Assembly: GCA_033977485.1 (NCBI GenBank)
Contig: CM066993.1
Span: 26,464,001-26,528,000 of the forward strand
Length of the DNA stretch: 64,000 nt
Direction: 5' to 3'
Source: Hydrangea macrophylla
Lineage: Eukaryota > Streptophyta > Magnoliopsida > Cornales > Hydrangeaceae
The translations under genes were made by a program, and so were the position numbers. The stretch's first letter is position 1, and each line of letters starts with the position of its first letter. Below are positions 33,219-45,200 of this stretch, one piece after another. The notes beneath the pieces are model-generated. The model worked only from the letters and a program-made list of their open reading frames with translations. It had not been told where the DNA came from and did no database searches.

Positions 33219-36200
33219 CTGCAGTTAAATTTATCACCAATTACTAACGGTAACGTTCAATCCTTCTTTATTTTAGCAAGTAAAACCGCAACTTGCAATT
33301 ATGATCAAGAATATAGGTTATATTAGGTATCTACCACAAGTATATTGATAAGCTAAGCAGCACAAATATGGATAATTGGACAAGGACACACAATACCGAG
33401 ACATGAAAAATTCAAAAAATTTATGACATGGCCAGAGTGAGGACACGACAAATTGGTAAATTCATAAGGTTAATTATTTTTAATTTTAAAAGGTCCTAGC
33501 ATTTTCTAATATCGAAAGCCCAATTTTGATTTCATAACCTTAGGGCCTGTTTGGTTGTTCTTGTATGCAATCATTGCATTCTATCGTTTGCATAGAATTT
33601 TCCATAAAAAGAATGGTGAGCTTGAATGGTTCCATTTAGAAAAATGATGCTCGTCTCAAAAATGATGCTTACAATCATGAATTTTGGCATGCTAGAAAAA
33701 GGTAGAAATGACCACATAAGAAGAAATATGGTGAAATTTCCTATTTCTATAAATGGAGTCATTCATGGTGATGAATTTTGCTTCAAGATTCAACATGAAA
33801 TCTATATGAAACTATTCAATTCAAGTGAAAACCAAACATGCCCTCAAGTTTTCTCTATTTACCAAAGCCATGCTATGCTTCCATAGGCACTATTTATTGC
33901 TACTTTCAAATACCCAAATATGAGTTCAAACAACCTTAATTACTCACATCATTGAGAGGGCCTAACCATTTTAAACTTTTACATCATTTTTAAAAATTCA
34001 ACAACATTAAACTTAGTGTTAAGTATCCAATTGTGTCCATCATATGCCCTAAGCAGTGGGGCATAGCCCGAGTTTTTTTTTCAGTGGTGCCAGTCTATAA
34101 CCTAAAATCACATCACATAATATAGGTGTAGTAGGATCTAGGAAGCACCAGTACGGATGCGGGGATGCGAGGACGGGGACGCGAGTGCGGAGAGTTCGGC
34201 AATTTTCCCAAAATCACCAGTGCGAGTGCGGCAGGGGTACTTAAATAAAAAATTTTAAAATATATTTTACATAGCATTTATATATATATATATATATTTT
34301 TATGCACATTTATATATTACTATATAGTATATAAAACTAATTCTACCACTATTTTTTTTACTAACCAATGTAATTCAACTAGCAAGAAAACAACAAGTAT
34401 GCAAACAACAAGAAGCAAATTAATATTAAACGTTAAACAAAGTCTTGCATAACTTAATTCAAGCAAACCATAGCATAAGTTTTGTCTATCATCCATTCAA
34501 ACAAACAAAGAAAAAGACTTTCTAAGCTCTTTATTTCTTTCAACTTGCAACATCATCATCATGGACTTCATTTTCTGCACAAAGCTCGGCCTCCATTTCC
34601 GGCTCATCCAGTGAGAGATTTGCAATCTCAAGTTCTCCAGCACCATCAAGAGGATCAAAAACATCTCCACCAACGTCCCACATCTTAGTTTCTCCTTTCA
34701 TATAATTTGGATTTTGTCTTGAAAGGAGGCGAAGATTTGTGTGCACAAAGACTAAGTCTTCAGCACGTTGTGGTTGAATTTTGTTCCTTCTTATTGAATG
34801 AATGAAAGAGTAGGTGCTCCAATTTCTCTCAGAACAAGATGACGAACACGGTTGTCCTAGAAGCTTTAAAGCTATGTTCTGCAACAAGGGCGCCGAAGAA
34901 CCATAGAACGACCACCAAGCTTTTGGATCTAGAGTCCCCCTATCTGCCAATGAGTCAAAATTACCAAATTGTGCAGCTCCAGAAGAAAAGGAGTGGAACT
35001 CAAGAATCGCCTTTTGTCTATCCTCATTATTTGGAAAAAATCTCCTCAAACAATGGGCCCTCTCTTCGCCAATCTCATTATCTTTGTGTGGAGGAACACG
35101 GCCAGGATCTCCATTGAGCCATTCTTTGCTATAATATCTAGATTAGAAATCAAGTAGTGAGCTAACGTGCTAATATATTTAAATATTTATTTTAATGCTA
35201 ATTCTTTGACGTTAAAATTTTTAAGTTACCTTGGATTCAAAGCATGTGCCATGCAATGAAGTGGCGTGCTACTCTTTGACCATCTTTGAGTAAGGATGGT
35301 ATACATAACATTGTAGAATGTTGAATCGTCGGTTTCTTGCCTTGCCTCAGTCCGATAGATTGCCTTTTTCACCTTTTCAATCATCGAATCCCACATTTCA
35401 TAAATTAAATGCAAAGCGGGCTTATCCGTGTCGGCAAATCGAAGCATAGCATAAATTGGATTAGTGAAGGCGAGTATTTTGTCTACTTTGTCCCACCAAA
35501 CATCACTTAGAATAAGTTCCTTCACTTTAGATGCCATTCCTATGTTATCATCCTTGTACATTGACCACCTCTCACAAATCACCATTGATTGGAGACCACG
35601 CTTAACAAGTTTAAATCTCTTCAACATGGCAATAGTCGAAGCAAATCTTGTTTCAGCAATTGAAAGCAACTTCAAGCTCACAAAATCATTATACATGGCC
35701 AATCTCATGTTATGGTTGACTACGAAATTCTTAATTATGATAGCATCCCCAGCCACATCAGTGATCCAACCACACTCGAAATAAGCTTCCGCATTGCTTT
35801 CGGTATTTTTTGCTGCACATATGTCTTTAAGAGCGAGATTAAGGGTGTGCACCACACACGGAGTCCAGAATATGTGAGGATATTGAGCCTCAACAAGCAT
35901 TCCTGCCGCCTTACACACAGGAGCATTATCCGTTATCACTTGGACTACATTTCCTGGCCCAACCTCTTTGATGGCCTCCTTCATCAAATTTGCAATAAAA
36001 TTTTTATCCTTGTACTCTCCCTCACAATTGACTGCTCTTAAAAACATTGGTCCGTTCTCGGTCACGGCCATAAAGTTTATTAGTGGCCTTCTTTGAGCAT
36101 CTGTCCAACCATCGGTGACTATGCTCACCCCTTTTTCCCCCCAAGTCCCTTTTATGGGCTCCAACAACCTTTCAATATTTGCCCTTTCCTTTTGCAACAA

Positions 36201-39200
36201 AGTAGTTCTTAAGGCATTGTACCCCGGTGGAATAAAACCGGCTATGTTGTGGTTAGCCGCATACGTGAAACAATTTATATAGTATGGGCTCCTAGCAAAA
36301 TGAAAGGGCAAACCTGAAGCATAAAACATTCTTGCTATCTCACTCCTTAAATGCTCTCTACATTCATTATTAAATGCCTTTTCAATTGCGGACACCTTTC
36401 TCTTCCTAAGTTCACTAGTTGGCTGCAGTGGCATTTGCATTGGCATTGGCGTTGTCGCAAATGGCCCTTGGGTTGAGCTGGATGGAAGTGGGACTGACAT
36501 CACTGACCTTGTATTCTCAACTTCATTTATAAGCTGTTGGAATTCAGCTTTATTTCCAGGAGTCACTTTTTGGCATACCGCTATTCCATTGCCGGATAAT
36601 TTCAAAAGATGTGCCTTCACTCGAGCATATGATCCCACCGCTGTTTTGTTACAGAACTTGCATTGGAAGCTCCAATTTCCACCTTTACCCTTTCTTTCTA
36701 ACTTAGTTACATACCTCCACAGAGGGAAATTAGTGTCTTCATTAGTATCCGCACTAGAATCCGTAGGGACGGTAGTTGAATTCACACTCTCGGAATTCAT
36801 TTCTAACAGAGAGCTACCAAAAAAAATATTTCACAAATCAACAAATAAACCTCACAAATTTCACAAGTAGATCAAGTAACAAGGAATAAAAATTATAAAA
36901 CAAAAAACAACATTGTATGATATGAGTCATATCACTAACAAAAAATAAAAAAAAAACCATATAAAAAATGAGAGAGAAAATAAATAACAAAGTGAGAGAA
37001 GAGAACCCCATACCTGGATGACAAAGAGAGACTGAGAGAGAGAGAGAGAGAGACCGAGAGAGAGATCTCGAACAGAGAGAGGGAGAGACACCCTCCTGCG
37101 CCGCTAGAGCAGATCGAGAGTTAGAGAGGTGTGTGTGTGTGTGTGTGTGTGAAATGGAGAGACGAAGCAGAGGGGAGAGAGACGAACCTGAGAGAGAGGC
37201 GACGAAAGGGACTCCAGGGAGCTGCTGTGCCGCCGACAGCGAGAAGAGAGAGAGAGAGAGAGGAAGATGTGTCTGATGATCTGGTCTCACAAAAAGAAAG
37301 AAACCCTTGTTTTTGTATATGCCTCTCTTTTTTATACACCCCTCAAAAGTTTTTAAAATTAAAAATATACCCCCGCAAGTTAAAAAAAAGACATGCGGCC
37401 GCACTCTCGGCGAGTCGCGACGCACTCATGACGCACTCTGCTGCACTCACGCCGCACTTAATCATTTCCAAGTACTCTAATGGAGTCCATACGCACTACG
37501 TGCGCACTCAGCCGCACTCGCACTCCATACGCACTAAGTGCGCGTGCGGCCCCATTTTAGAAGCACTCGTGCTTCATAGAGTAGGATACAATTTGATTAG
37601 GTTCATACATCACAACAATATGGTCTTAGGTTATAGAATGAGACCACAAACATGAAGTTCACCATAGCCAATGTTGCCAAACCGTGAATGGAAACATGAA
37701 TCGGTTTGGCAAAAATATGAACCGTGAATCGAATCGAACCTGAATTGAAAGATACACTTTTTAAGACAAAAAATAGTAATACACTTTTATATGTACATAA
37801 AACACATGTATATAATTATAATGTGTGCTTTTTCAGGATGTGAAGCCCAATCCTTCACATCATGCATGAATGTGATTATAAAAATAGAACAAGCATAAGG
37901 ACAATGTATTAATGGCATTACTGTTGATTTTTCGTAATAAAAAGATTGGTATTATTTTACTAGTCACATGTTTATTTACTAACAACTAACAAGCATAAGC
38001 TTTATATGTAGAAGTTGTATCGCAACTAAGCAATCGGGGTGTACCACCCCGCATTTTTCTGATATAAATATTCATTTTTAAATATTTTAAGGAAGCAAAC
38101 TGAATTTTTACATGTTATTAATTAGCTGTGTCGATTTAAAATTTTATGGCCATTTATTTATTTGTGGTTAATTATTTTTTTTAATTGTTATTAATTACTG
38201 TATGATGTTTTGTAAAGTTTAAGTGGTGGGGTTAAAGTGGTAAAAGTTTAAATTGGCCAAGTTATTGAAAAGTGATGTGTGAATTTTTAGTGTTAATTTT
38301 TAGCAGTATTTATAGGCCCGTAAATGTGTTAAATAATGTAATTAACATTAAAACTAAGTACCGGGGTCATGAATAACCATTGTGCTACTCATTTTAGTAC
38401 TTTGTATTACCTTTTGGGCTCACATGATTTTTTTTGTGAGCCCATTAGACAAAAAACGGGATTTCATATGTATATATGTGTTATTTGTATATGTTGTGTA
38501 TGTATATAGTATATTATGTGTGTAGCCCATTAAAAGGGAGTGAGAAGAAGAAGGATCTCGAATTCATAGGCACGTGTGGAATCGAGGAGCATAACCGATC
38601 CGTGTTGTCAATTTTTGATACAAGATAGGTGAGTTAAATGTGTGTATTCGAGTATATATATACACATATGTATAAATATATACGCGAGTGAATAAATTTC
38701 TTACATGTTTAATTTAATTATTGGTGTTTTATTTTTTTTGCGTTAGAATGCACAATATTATTGTTGAATTAATTTATGACATTTGCGTGACTTCATGAAT
38801 TTGATCCTCGGGTAATGATCCTAGGGTATTCATAAATGGTATGTAGATAGTTAGATATATAAACACTTGTGTGAAATACTCATTATAATTAGAAAGTTGT
38901 GTGAAATTTGTTTTTTTTTTTTTTTGTAATTCTAACAATTTCTGAAACTTCAGAAAAATATTAGAAAATCGTGGCTTAGAATTTTAAAATTATGTCCACT
39001 GATCTTATGTAAAACGTGATTCTGCACACTTTTCGTGTTTTAAGTTTTTCCTGATTCTACACCGTTTGGGCTGAAATTTAAGATTTATAGTAGTAGTTTT
39101 AGTATGTTAAAACATACAAAATTGCGAGAATGTAATTCTCTGTGGATTTTCTACGAGTAATACTTGGAACACAACTTTCATACAACCTCCCTAAAAGATG

Positions 39201-42200
39201 TGTCTATCTCTCTCCTGTGATGTCACTTAGATCCCACAGTGACACAGGAGAGAGATAGACACAAGTTTTTTAAGGTTGTGTGAAAGTTGTATGAAAGTTG
39301 TGTCCCAAGTATTACTTATTTTCTATTCGTCAATTTGACTTAAAGAAAATTTAATTGGAGATGCATGAATTCTCACATAACGTTATGAAAAATGGGTGAT
39401 CGTCATTGACTTTGAGTTCGATGAAATTTGATAATTCCGAGATTGCAAAACGGTTTTAAATTTCTTAAGTGTTCACCGCTCCCCGTTATGTTATTTTTTT
39501 GGTAGCTCGACTTGCTGAGTGTACCTTTATGGCAGTGGCTTCGTGATCAAGCTGGCCTAAGCCTTATGCTCGACTTAATTTATAGACGTCTAGGCATATT
39601 GACCGGCCTTGTATTGTGTATACCTAATTTGGTTGATACCCTAACCAAACTGGCACCAGAGTGGATGTTGGAAGCATGTCCGGGCACACATGGGATATAT
39701 CTGTGGGTGTACTATAGAAGGTGGTCAAGTGATGAACCTAGGAAATTGAATAATGAATCGTTCATAAAAGCAAGAGTGGTTGTAAATAAATTCCCGAAGA
39801 GTTAACCGTTCAAGTAAATTACTTCTTTGATTGTTGTTAGTTTAACTTCAATTGTTTTCAACATTTAGCTTAGGACTAAGATTTCCATTCTTATGATATT
39901 TTAATAAAAAGGTGTTCCGCACATCTTCGTGGCATTTTTGTGGTTGCTAACTTTTGTATTGCAGGATGGTGGGCCCATTAACATTTTATAGGTTTGGCTC
40001 ACCATAGGTAGATTGGTAAGTATGAAATTCGTAGTAACTTTAGATTTCGGGCAAGAAACTAATTGCCACCACATAAATGGAAGCTACTCTATTGTCCAGA
40101 TATGTGTATGAAACTACCTATCTTGGCCCAAGAGTGTTGTAGTGTGGTTTGTAGTTTATGGGTTCAAGTTGGATCCCTAGGACTTGTTTTGTTTAACTCA
40201 TACCAGTCATGTGACTGACCTAAGTGTGTTATGCATTCGGAGGCGTTTCTATATGAAACGTAGTCGAATGTATGTACAAGTTTAGTAATGGGGGAGATTT
40301 TCTGTGGAACTTCTGTCTGTGTGAAGAGATTGCTGCTGTGCTATTTCTTGTCAGAGTTGTATTTATTTTCTTGTTGTACTTTATTTTTATTTCTGGCAAT
40401 GTGAGCCAAATTTATGACATTATAGTATGGGTTGAATTATTGAGATTGGGAGCGGTGTATGGGTTGTATTGTTGAGATTGGAAACGGTATAGTGGCTCTT
40501 AACCAAAGGATGTTTATAATTTATTTTATTTCCGCTGAACTCTGTACGGAGATTTTATTTAATGAAAATGGTGTTTTTTTTATTGAAAAGGGTATAATAT
40601 TTATAATAGAACTTTATTTCTTTTATAATGAAATGGATATTTGGGAATACATGTTTAATAATAAAGAGTTTTTCTTTAAACACAAGATCACATGTACTCC
40701 CTCCGTCCCTTTTTTTCAAAGTCCTATATTCTGTTTTGGGATGTCCCAAAATTAGTGTCCACTTTCCTAAATTGGTATACAATTTTTACTTACTTTCCAA
40801 TACTACCCTTTCTTGAAATCTACACCAAGACAAAACTAAAAAGGTTATTGTAATGATTAGGGGCAATTGTGGAAAGTAGATGTAGATTCTTTTTGTCCCC
40901 TTAATAAGTTGAGTTCCCAAAGATGGACTCAAAAAAAGGGACGGAGGGAGTACTTATTTAATGAGTATTAAATATTATTTTCAATAAATTATCTGTTAGC
41001 TTGTGCGAGAGTGCCACTCTCGAGATTTTGGCATTTGAATGTTAGTCTGGATATATGCTCTGGATTGAATATTTAGTTGTCCAAAAAATCGGGGTGTGAC
41101 ACAGAGGCATGTAACATGGAAAATATTAATAATAAGAATTCACATTTTTTTTTAAAAGCAAAACTCACAATTTATATGAATCGTATGAATCAAATCGTGA
41201 ATCGCCGACTCAGTGCAATTTATGATTCATAGGCACAATTCGAATCGTTAAGTATGAGAATCGAATCGTGAATCGTAAGATTCTAACAACTAGGTGTTAA
41301 TTTACAGAGAAAGCTTGGAGAAGGCTAATTGCCTATCTCCCATTATACTATTTAGATGAAAACCCTAACGGGTAAATTACAAGAGTACCCTTAGGTACGA
41401 AATATAAAATAAAACAAAGGGAAAAATATAACTCTCAACACTCCCCCTCAAGCTGGTGCGAAAATATCTTTCATGCCCAGCTTGCTAAGAATGAAGTGAT
41501 ACTGTCTACTAGCAAGGCCCTTTGTTAGTACATCTGCAAACTGATCTCCTGTTCTCACAAACGGAGTACAAATACACCCACTATTCAATTTCTCTTTGAT
41601 GAAATGCCTATCAATTTCCACATGCTTAGTTCTGTCGTGCTGAACAGGATTGTGGGCAATATCGATAACAGCTTTATTGTCACAATACAACTTCATAGAG
41701 TCCTCTGGTCCAAAACCAAGATCTAACAAGATAATTTTAACCCAAAGTAACTCACACACACCTTGGGCCATGGCTCTGAACTCTGCTTCAGCACTAGACT
41801 TAGCCACTACTGACTGCTTCTTACTCCTCCAAGTTACTAGATAACCACCCACAAATGTACAATAACCCGTAGTTGACCTTCTATCTGTTATGGAGACAGC
41901 CCAGTCTGCATCAGTATAGGCCTCAACACCAGTGTGTCCATGTTTTGCAAAACATAACCCTTTTCCCTGGCCCAGTCTGCATCAGTATAGGCCTCAACAC
42001 CAGTGTGTCCATGTTTTGCAAAACATAACCCTTTCCCTGGAGTTGACTTTAGGTACCTCACAATTCGGAATACAGCATCCAGATGGGATTGTTTAGGATT
42101 ATGCATAAATTGACTAACCACGCTAACCTCAAATGCAATATCGGGTCTAGTATGAGCCAATTAAATCAATTTTCCTACTAACCTCTGGTAGCTACCTTTA

Positions 42201-45200
42201 TCAACCAGTTCTCCACCTGGATCATCCCCAAGTTTCACATTTGGGTCCATGGGAGTATCAAGAGCTTTACATCCAAGCATGCATGTCTCCTTGAGCAAGT
42301 CAAAAACATACTTTCTTTGGGAGATAAATATCCCCTCCTTGGATCTGGCTACTTCAATTCCCAAGAAGTATTTCAAATTTCCCAAGTCCTTAATTTCAAA
42401 TTCTTTCGCAAGGTATGATTTAGGCATTTCATCTCTTCTAAATCATTCCCTGTGAGAACGATGTCATCTACATAAACAATCAGGGCAGTCACCTTTCCCT
42501 GTGAAGAGTGCTTAATAAAAAGAGTGTGATCTCCTTGGCTTTGCTTGAAACCATACTTGATCATGGCTTGGGAGAACTTGTCAAACCAGGCTCTAGGAGA
42601 CTGCTTGAGGCCATACAGAGACTTCTTGAGATAACACTCTTTCCCTCTGGTCTTGTCACTCTCAAACCCAGGGGGAATATCCATGTATTCTTCTTCTAAG
42701 TCTCCATGTAGAAAAGCATTCTTTACATCAAATTGATGTAAGGGCCACTCCAAATTAGCTACTAGGAATAGCAAGATTCTGATTGAATTCATCCTGGCAA
42801 CTGGTGCAAATGTTTTAAGATAGTCCACTCCATATGTCTTGAGTGAAGCCTTTGGCCACTAGTCTGGCTTTATATCTTTCAACTGTCTCATCTGCTCTAT
42901 GTTTCACTGTAAACACCCACTTGCACCCAACTGTCCTTTTCCCACGAGGCAACTCTACTAATTCCCAAGTGCCATTTTTCTTGAGAGCATTCATCTCTTC
43001 AACCATAGCAAGTTTCCACTTAGTATCAGAAAGAGCTTCCTGTACATGGTTAGGGACAGACACACAATCGAGTTTGGACACAAAAGCCTTATACGAAGGA
43101 GATAAACGAGTGGAGGAAACAAAATTTGAGATGGGATGCTTAGTACATTCCCTAATACCTTTGCGGAGAGCAATAGGGATGTCTAAGTCACAATCTAAAG
43201 GAGTGGTTGAAGAACTAGTGATAACAGGAATAAAAGAGGAACTAGGAGTACTTGAATCAACATCACTTGAAGACAATTGGAGTGGGAATAGAGACGTGGT
43301 CTTTTCTTCTGCTGCCCCAAACCTCTTCCTTTCCTTATTCTTAGAGTAAGTCAACAACTCTTTCCTCTTATCTCCACCTCCACCTTCTTCTACATTGTTT
43401 TCTACCTCTCTGTTCATTTCTCTATCCTCCCCTCTGATTTTATTTAACTCCCCCTCTGTTCTATTCTCCCCTTCTTCCTTTTCTACTAAGATAAATGGAG
43501 CAAGAGCAGTCTTCTCTTCCCATAACTTACTCTCCCCCTGAAGAGGTGACTGAGATGGCTGGAAGTAGGAAGAATATTCATCGAAAGTGACATCCATGGA
43601 CACAAACCACTTACGAGACGGAGGATGGTAACACTTGTACCCTTTTTGTGTGGGAGAATAACCTACAAAGACACACTTGAGGGCTCGAGAATCTAATTTT
43701 TTCCGAGTGGGAGAATGATTATGAACGAAACAAACACAACCAAACACTTTGGGAGGAACCGTAAATATAGAGGAAGGTTTGGTAAGAAGTTCAATGGGTG
43801 ATTTCTTACCCAGCACACGAGAAGGAAGGCGGTTAAGAAGATAAGCAGCAGTAAGTACTGCTTCTCCCCAGAATGGTTTAGGGACCTGCATTGAGAACAT
43901 CATAGACCTAGCTGTTTCCAACAAATGACGATTTTTTCTCTCAGCAACACCATTCTGCTGGGGGAGCATACCGTGCTCAGAGAAATAGTGAGAGAGACCA
44001 CCATAGATGTATTCACCCCCTTTATCTGACCTAACAACCATGACAACAGTGTTAAACTGAGCACAGATCATCTTGTGGAAGTTTTTAAAGATGGGAAATA
44101 CTGCATTTTTTTCTTTCATCAAATACACCCATGTCGTGCGAGTACAATCATCAATAAAAGTGACAAACCATTTAAAGCCATTCAAAGTAGGAATATGTGA
44201 AGGACCCCAAACATCGGTATGTATAATTGAAAAAGGTATCGTACTTTTATTGATACTAGAATGAAAACTAGCACGATGGTGTTTTCCGAGTTCACAAGCC
44301 TCACAAGATATCTCAGAAACACTTTTATTAGGAACTAAAGCAGGAAATAAAAAACGCAATAAATAAAAAGACGGATGTCCCAATCTCTGGTGCCACAGCC
44401 ATGTCTCCTTAGGAAGAATATCTCTCTGTGAATTATGAGCAACTGGTGTCAACTCCTCCTTAGTAGTTCCTTCGGGCAACAGAAAATAAAGACCATTCTC
44501 CTCCCTACCACTACCAATCGTCTTCTTCGTGGAGAGATCCTGAAAGACACAATGAGAAGGGAAAAAGGTTACACTGCAATTAAAATCCCGAGTAACACGA
44601 CTAATAGAAAGAAGATTAGTCGAGAAGTGTGGAACATGAAGAACAGAGGATAAGGCAAGGGAACTAAAGACATTTACAACACCTTTACCAGTGATTGGGA
44701 AAGAAGTACCATCTGCGGTTCGAACTTATATTTTCCTGAACAAGGGTTATAAGTGGAGAAACTATTGGAACGACCTGTCATGTGGTCAGAAGCTCCTGAA
44801 TCAATTATCCATGGTTGTAGAGAATCAATGTATAAGGCACTAGAAGAATTAGCAACGTTACCTTTATGAGCAAAAGACGTTGAAGCAGTAGTGGAGGTAT
44901 CCAGCTGGGCCATTATGCGTCGGAGAGTCTCAATATCAGTACTGCTAAGTGAACCAGATCCGGAAGAGGGATGTGAACTAGAGGCCTCCTCCTGAGGAAC
45001 ATCGGAGCCAATAGACAAGTTAACCCGAGGTCCACTACCACGGCCACCGCAGCCACAACGATTTCCACCACCACGACCCCACGGCCACTGCGGCCTCCAG
45101 ACATCGGAAGACGTCCGTGAAGGCTCCAACACTTATCACGGGTATGTCCAAGACTCAGAGCAGAACGCTCAGAGGACTGTGGAAGCATGACTGAGCGACG

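Larger units (their letters stand above)
34138..37579 (-). mobile_element. hAT transposon, structurally complete
   Basis: A perfect 8-bp TSD AGTAGGAT (34130-34137 and 37580-37587) flanks inverted termini CTAGGAAGCACCAGTAC and CTATGAAGCACGAGTGC (right end read on the minus strand). The 3,442-bp element encodes one spliced transposase on the minus strand with no stop or frameshift. Subterminal GCACTC/GAGTGC motifs are clustered at both ends. This is everything an autonomous hAT needs, so it may still be mobile or have been recently. Confidence 0.9.
38040..41101 (+). mobile_element. Probable solo LTR (Tekay-like), plus orientation
   Basis: Starts TGTACCACCCCGCATTTTT and ends AAAATCGGGGTGTGACA, typical termini of large chromovirus LTRs in plants. 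No internal polyprotein or second LTR. Two MITEs are nested within it (39158-39313 and 40697-40950). Flanking pentamers (CGGGG and CAGAG) do not match, so it may be truncated or recombined. An open reading at 39512-39805 lies inside it and shows no domain. Confidence 0.6.

Noticed and set aside
37131..37655. 174-codon plus-strand ORF
   Set aside because: Arises from GT and GA repeats and the subterminal repeats of the hAT element, antisense to its promoter region; no domain.
39512..39805. 97-codon ORF with a plausible composition
   Set aside because: Lies inside the LTR at 38040-41101; no recognisable domain and no splice or promoter support.
42843..43349. 168-codon plus-strand ORF
   Set aside because: Antisense shadow of Copia integrase/RT.
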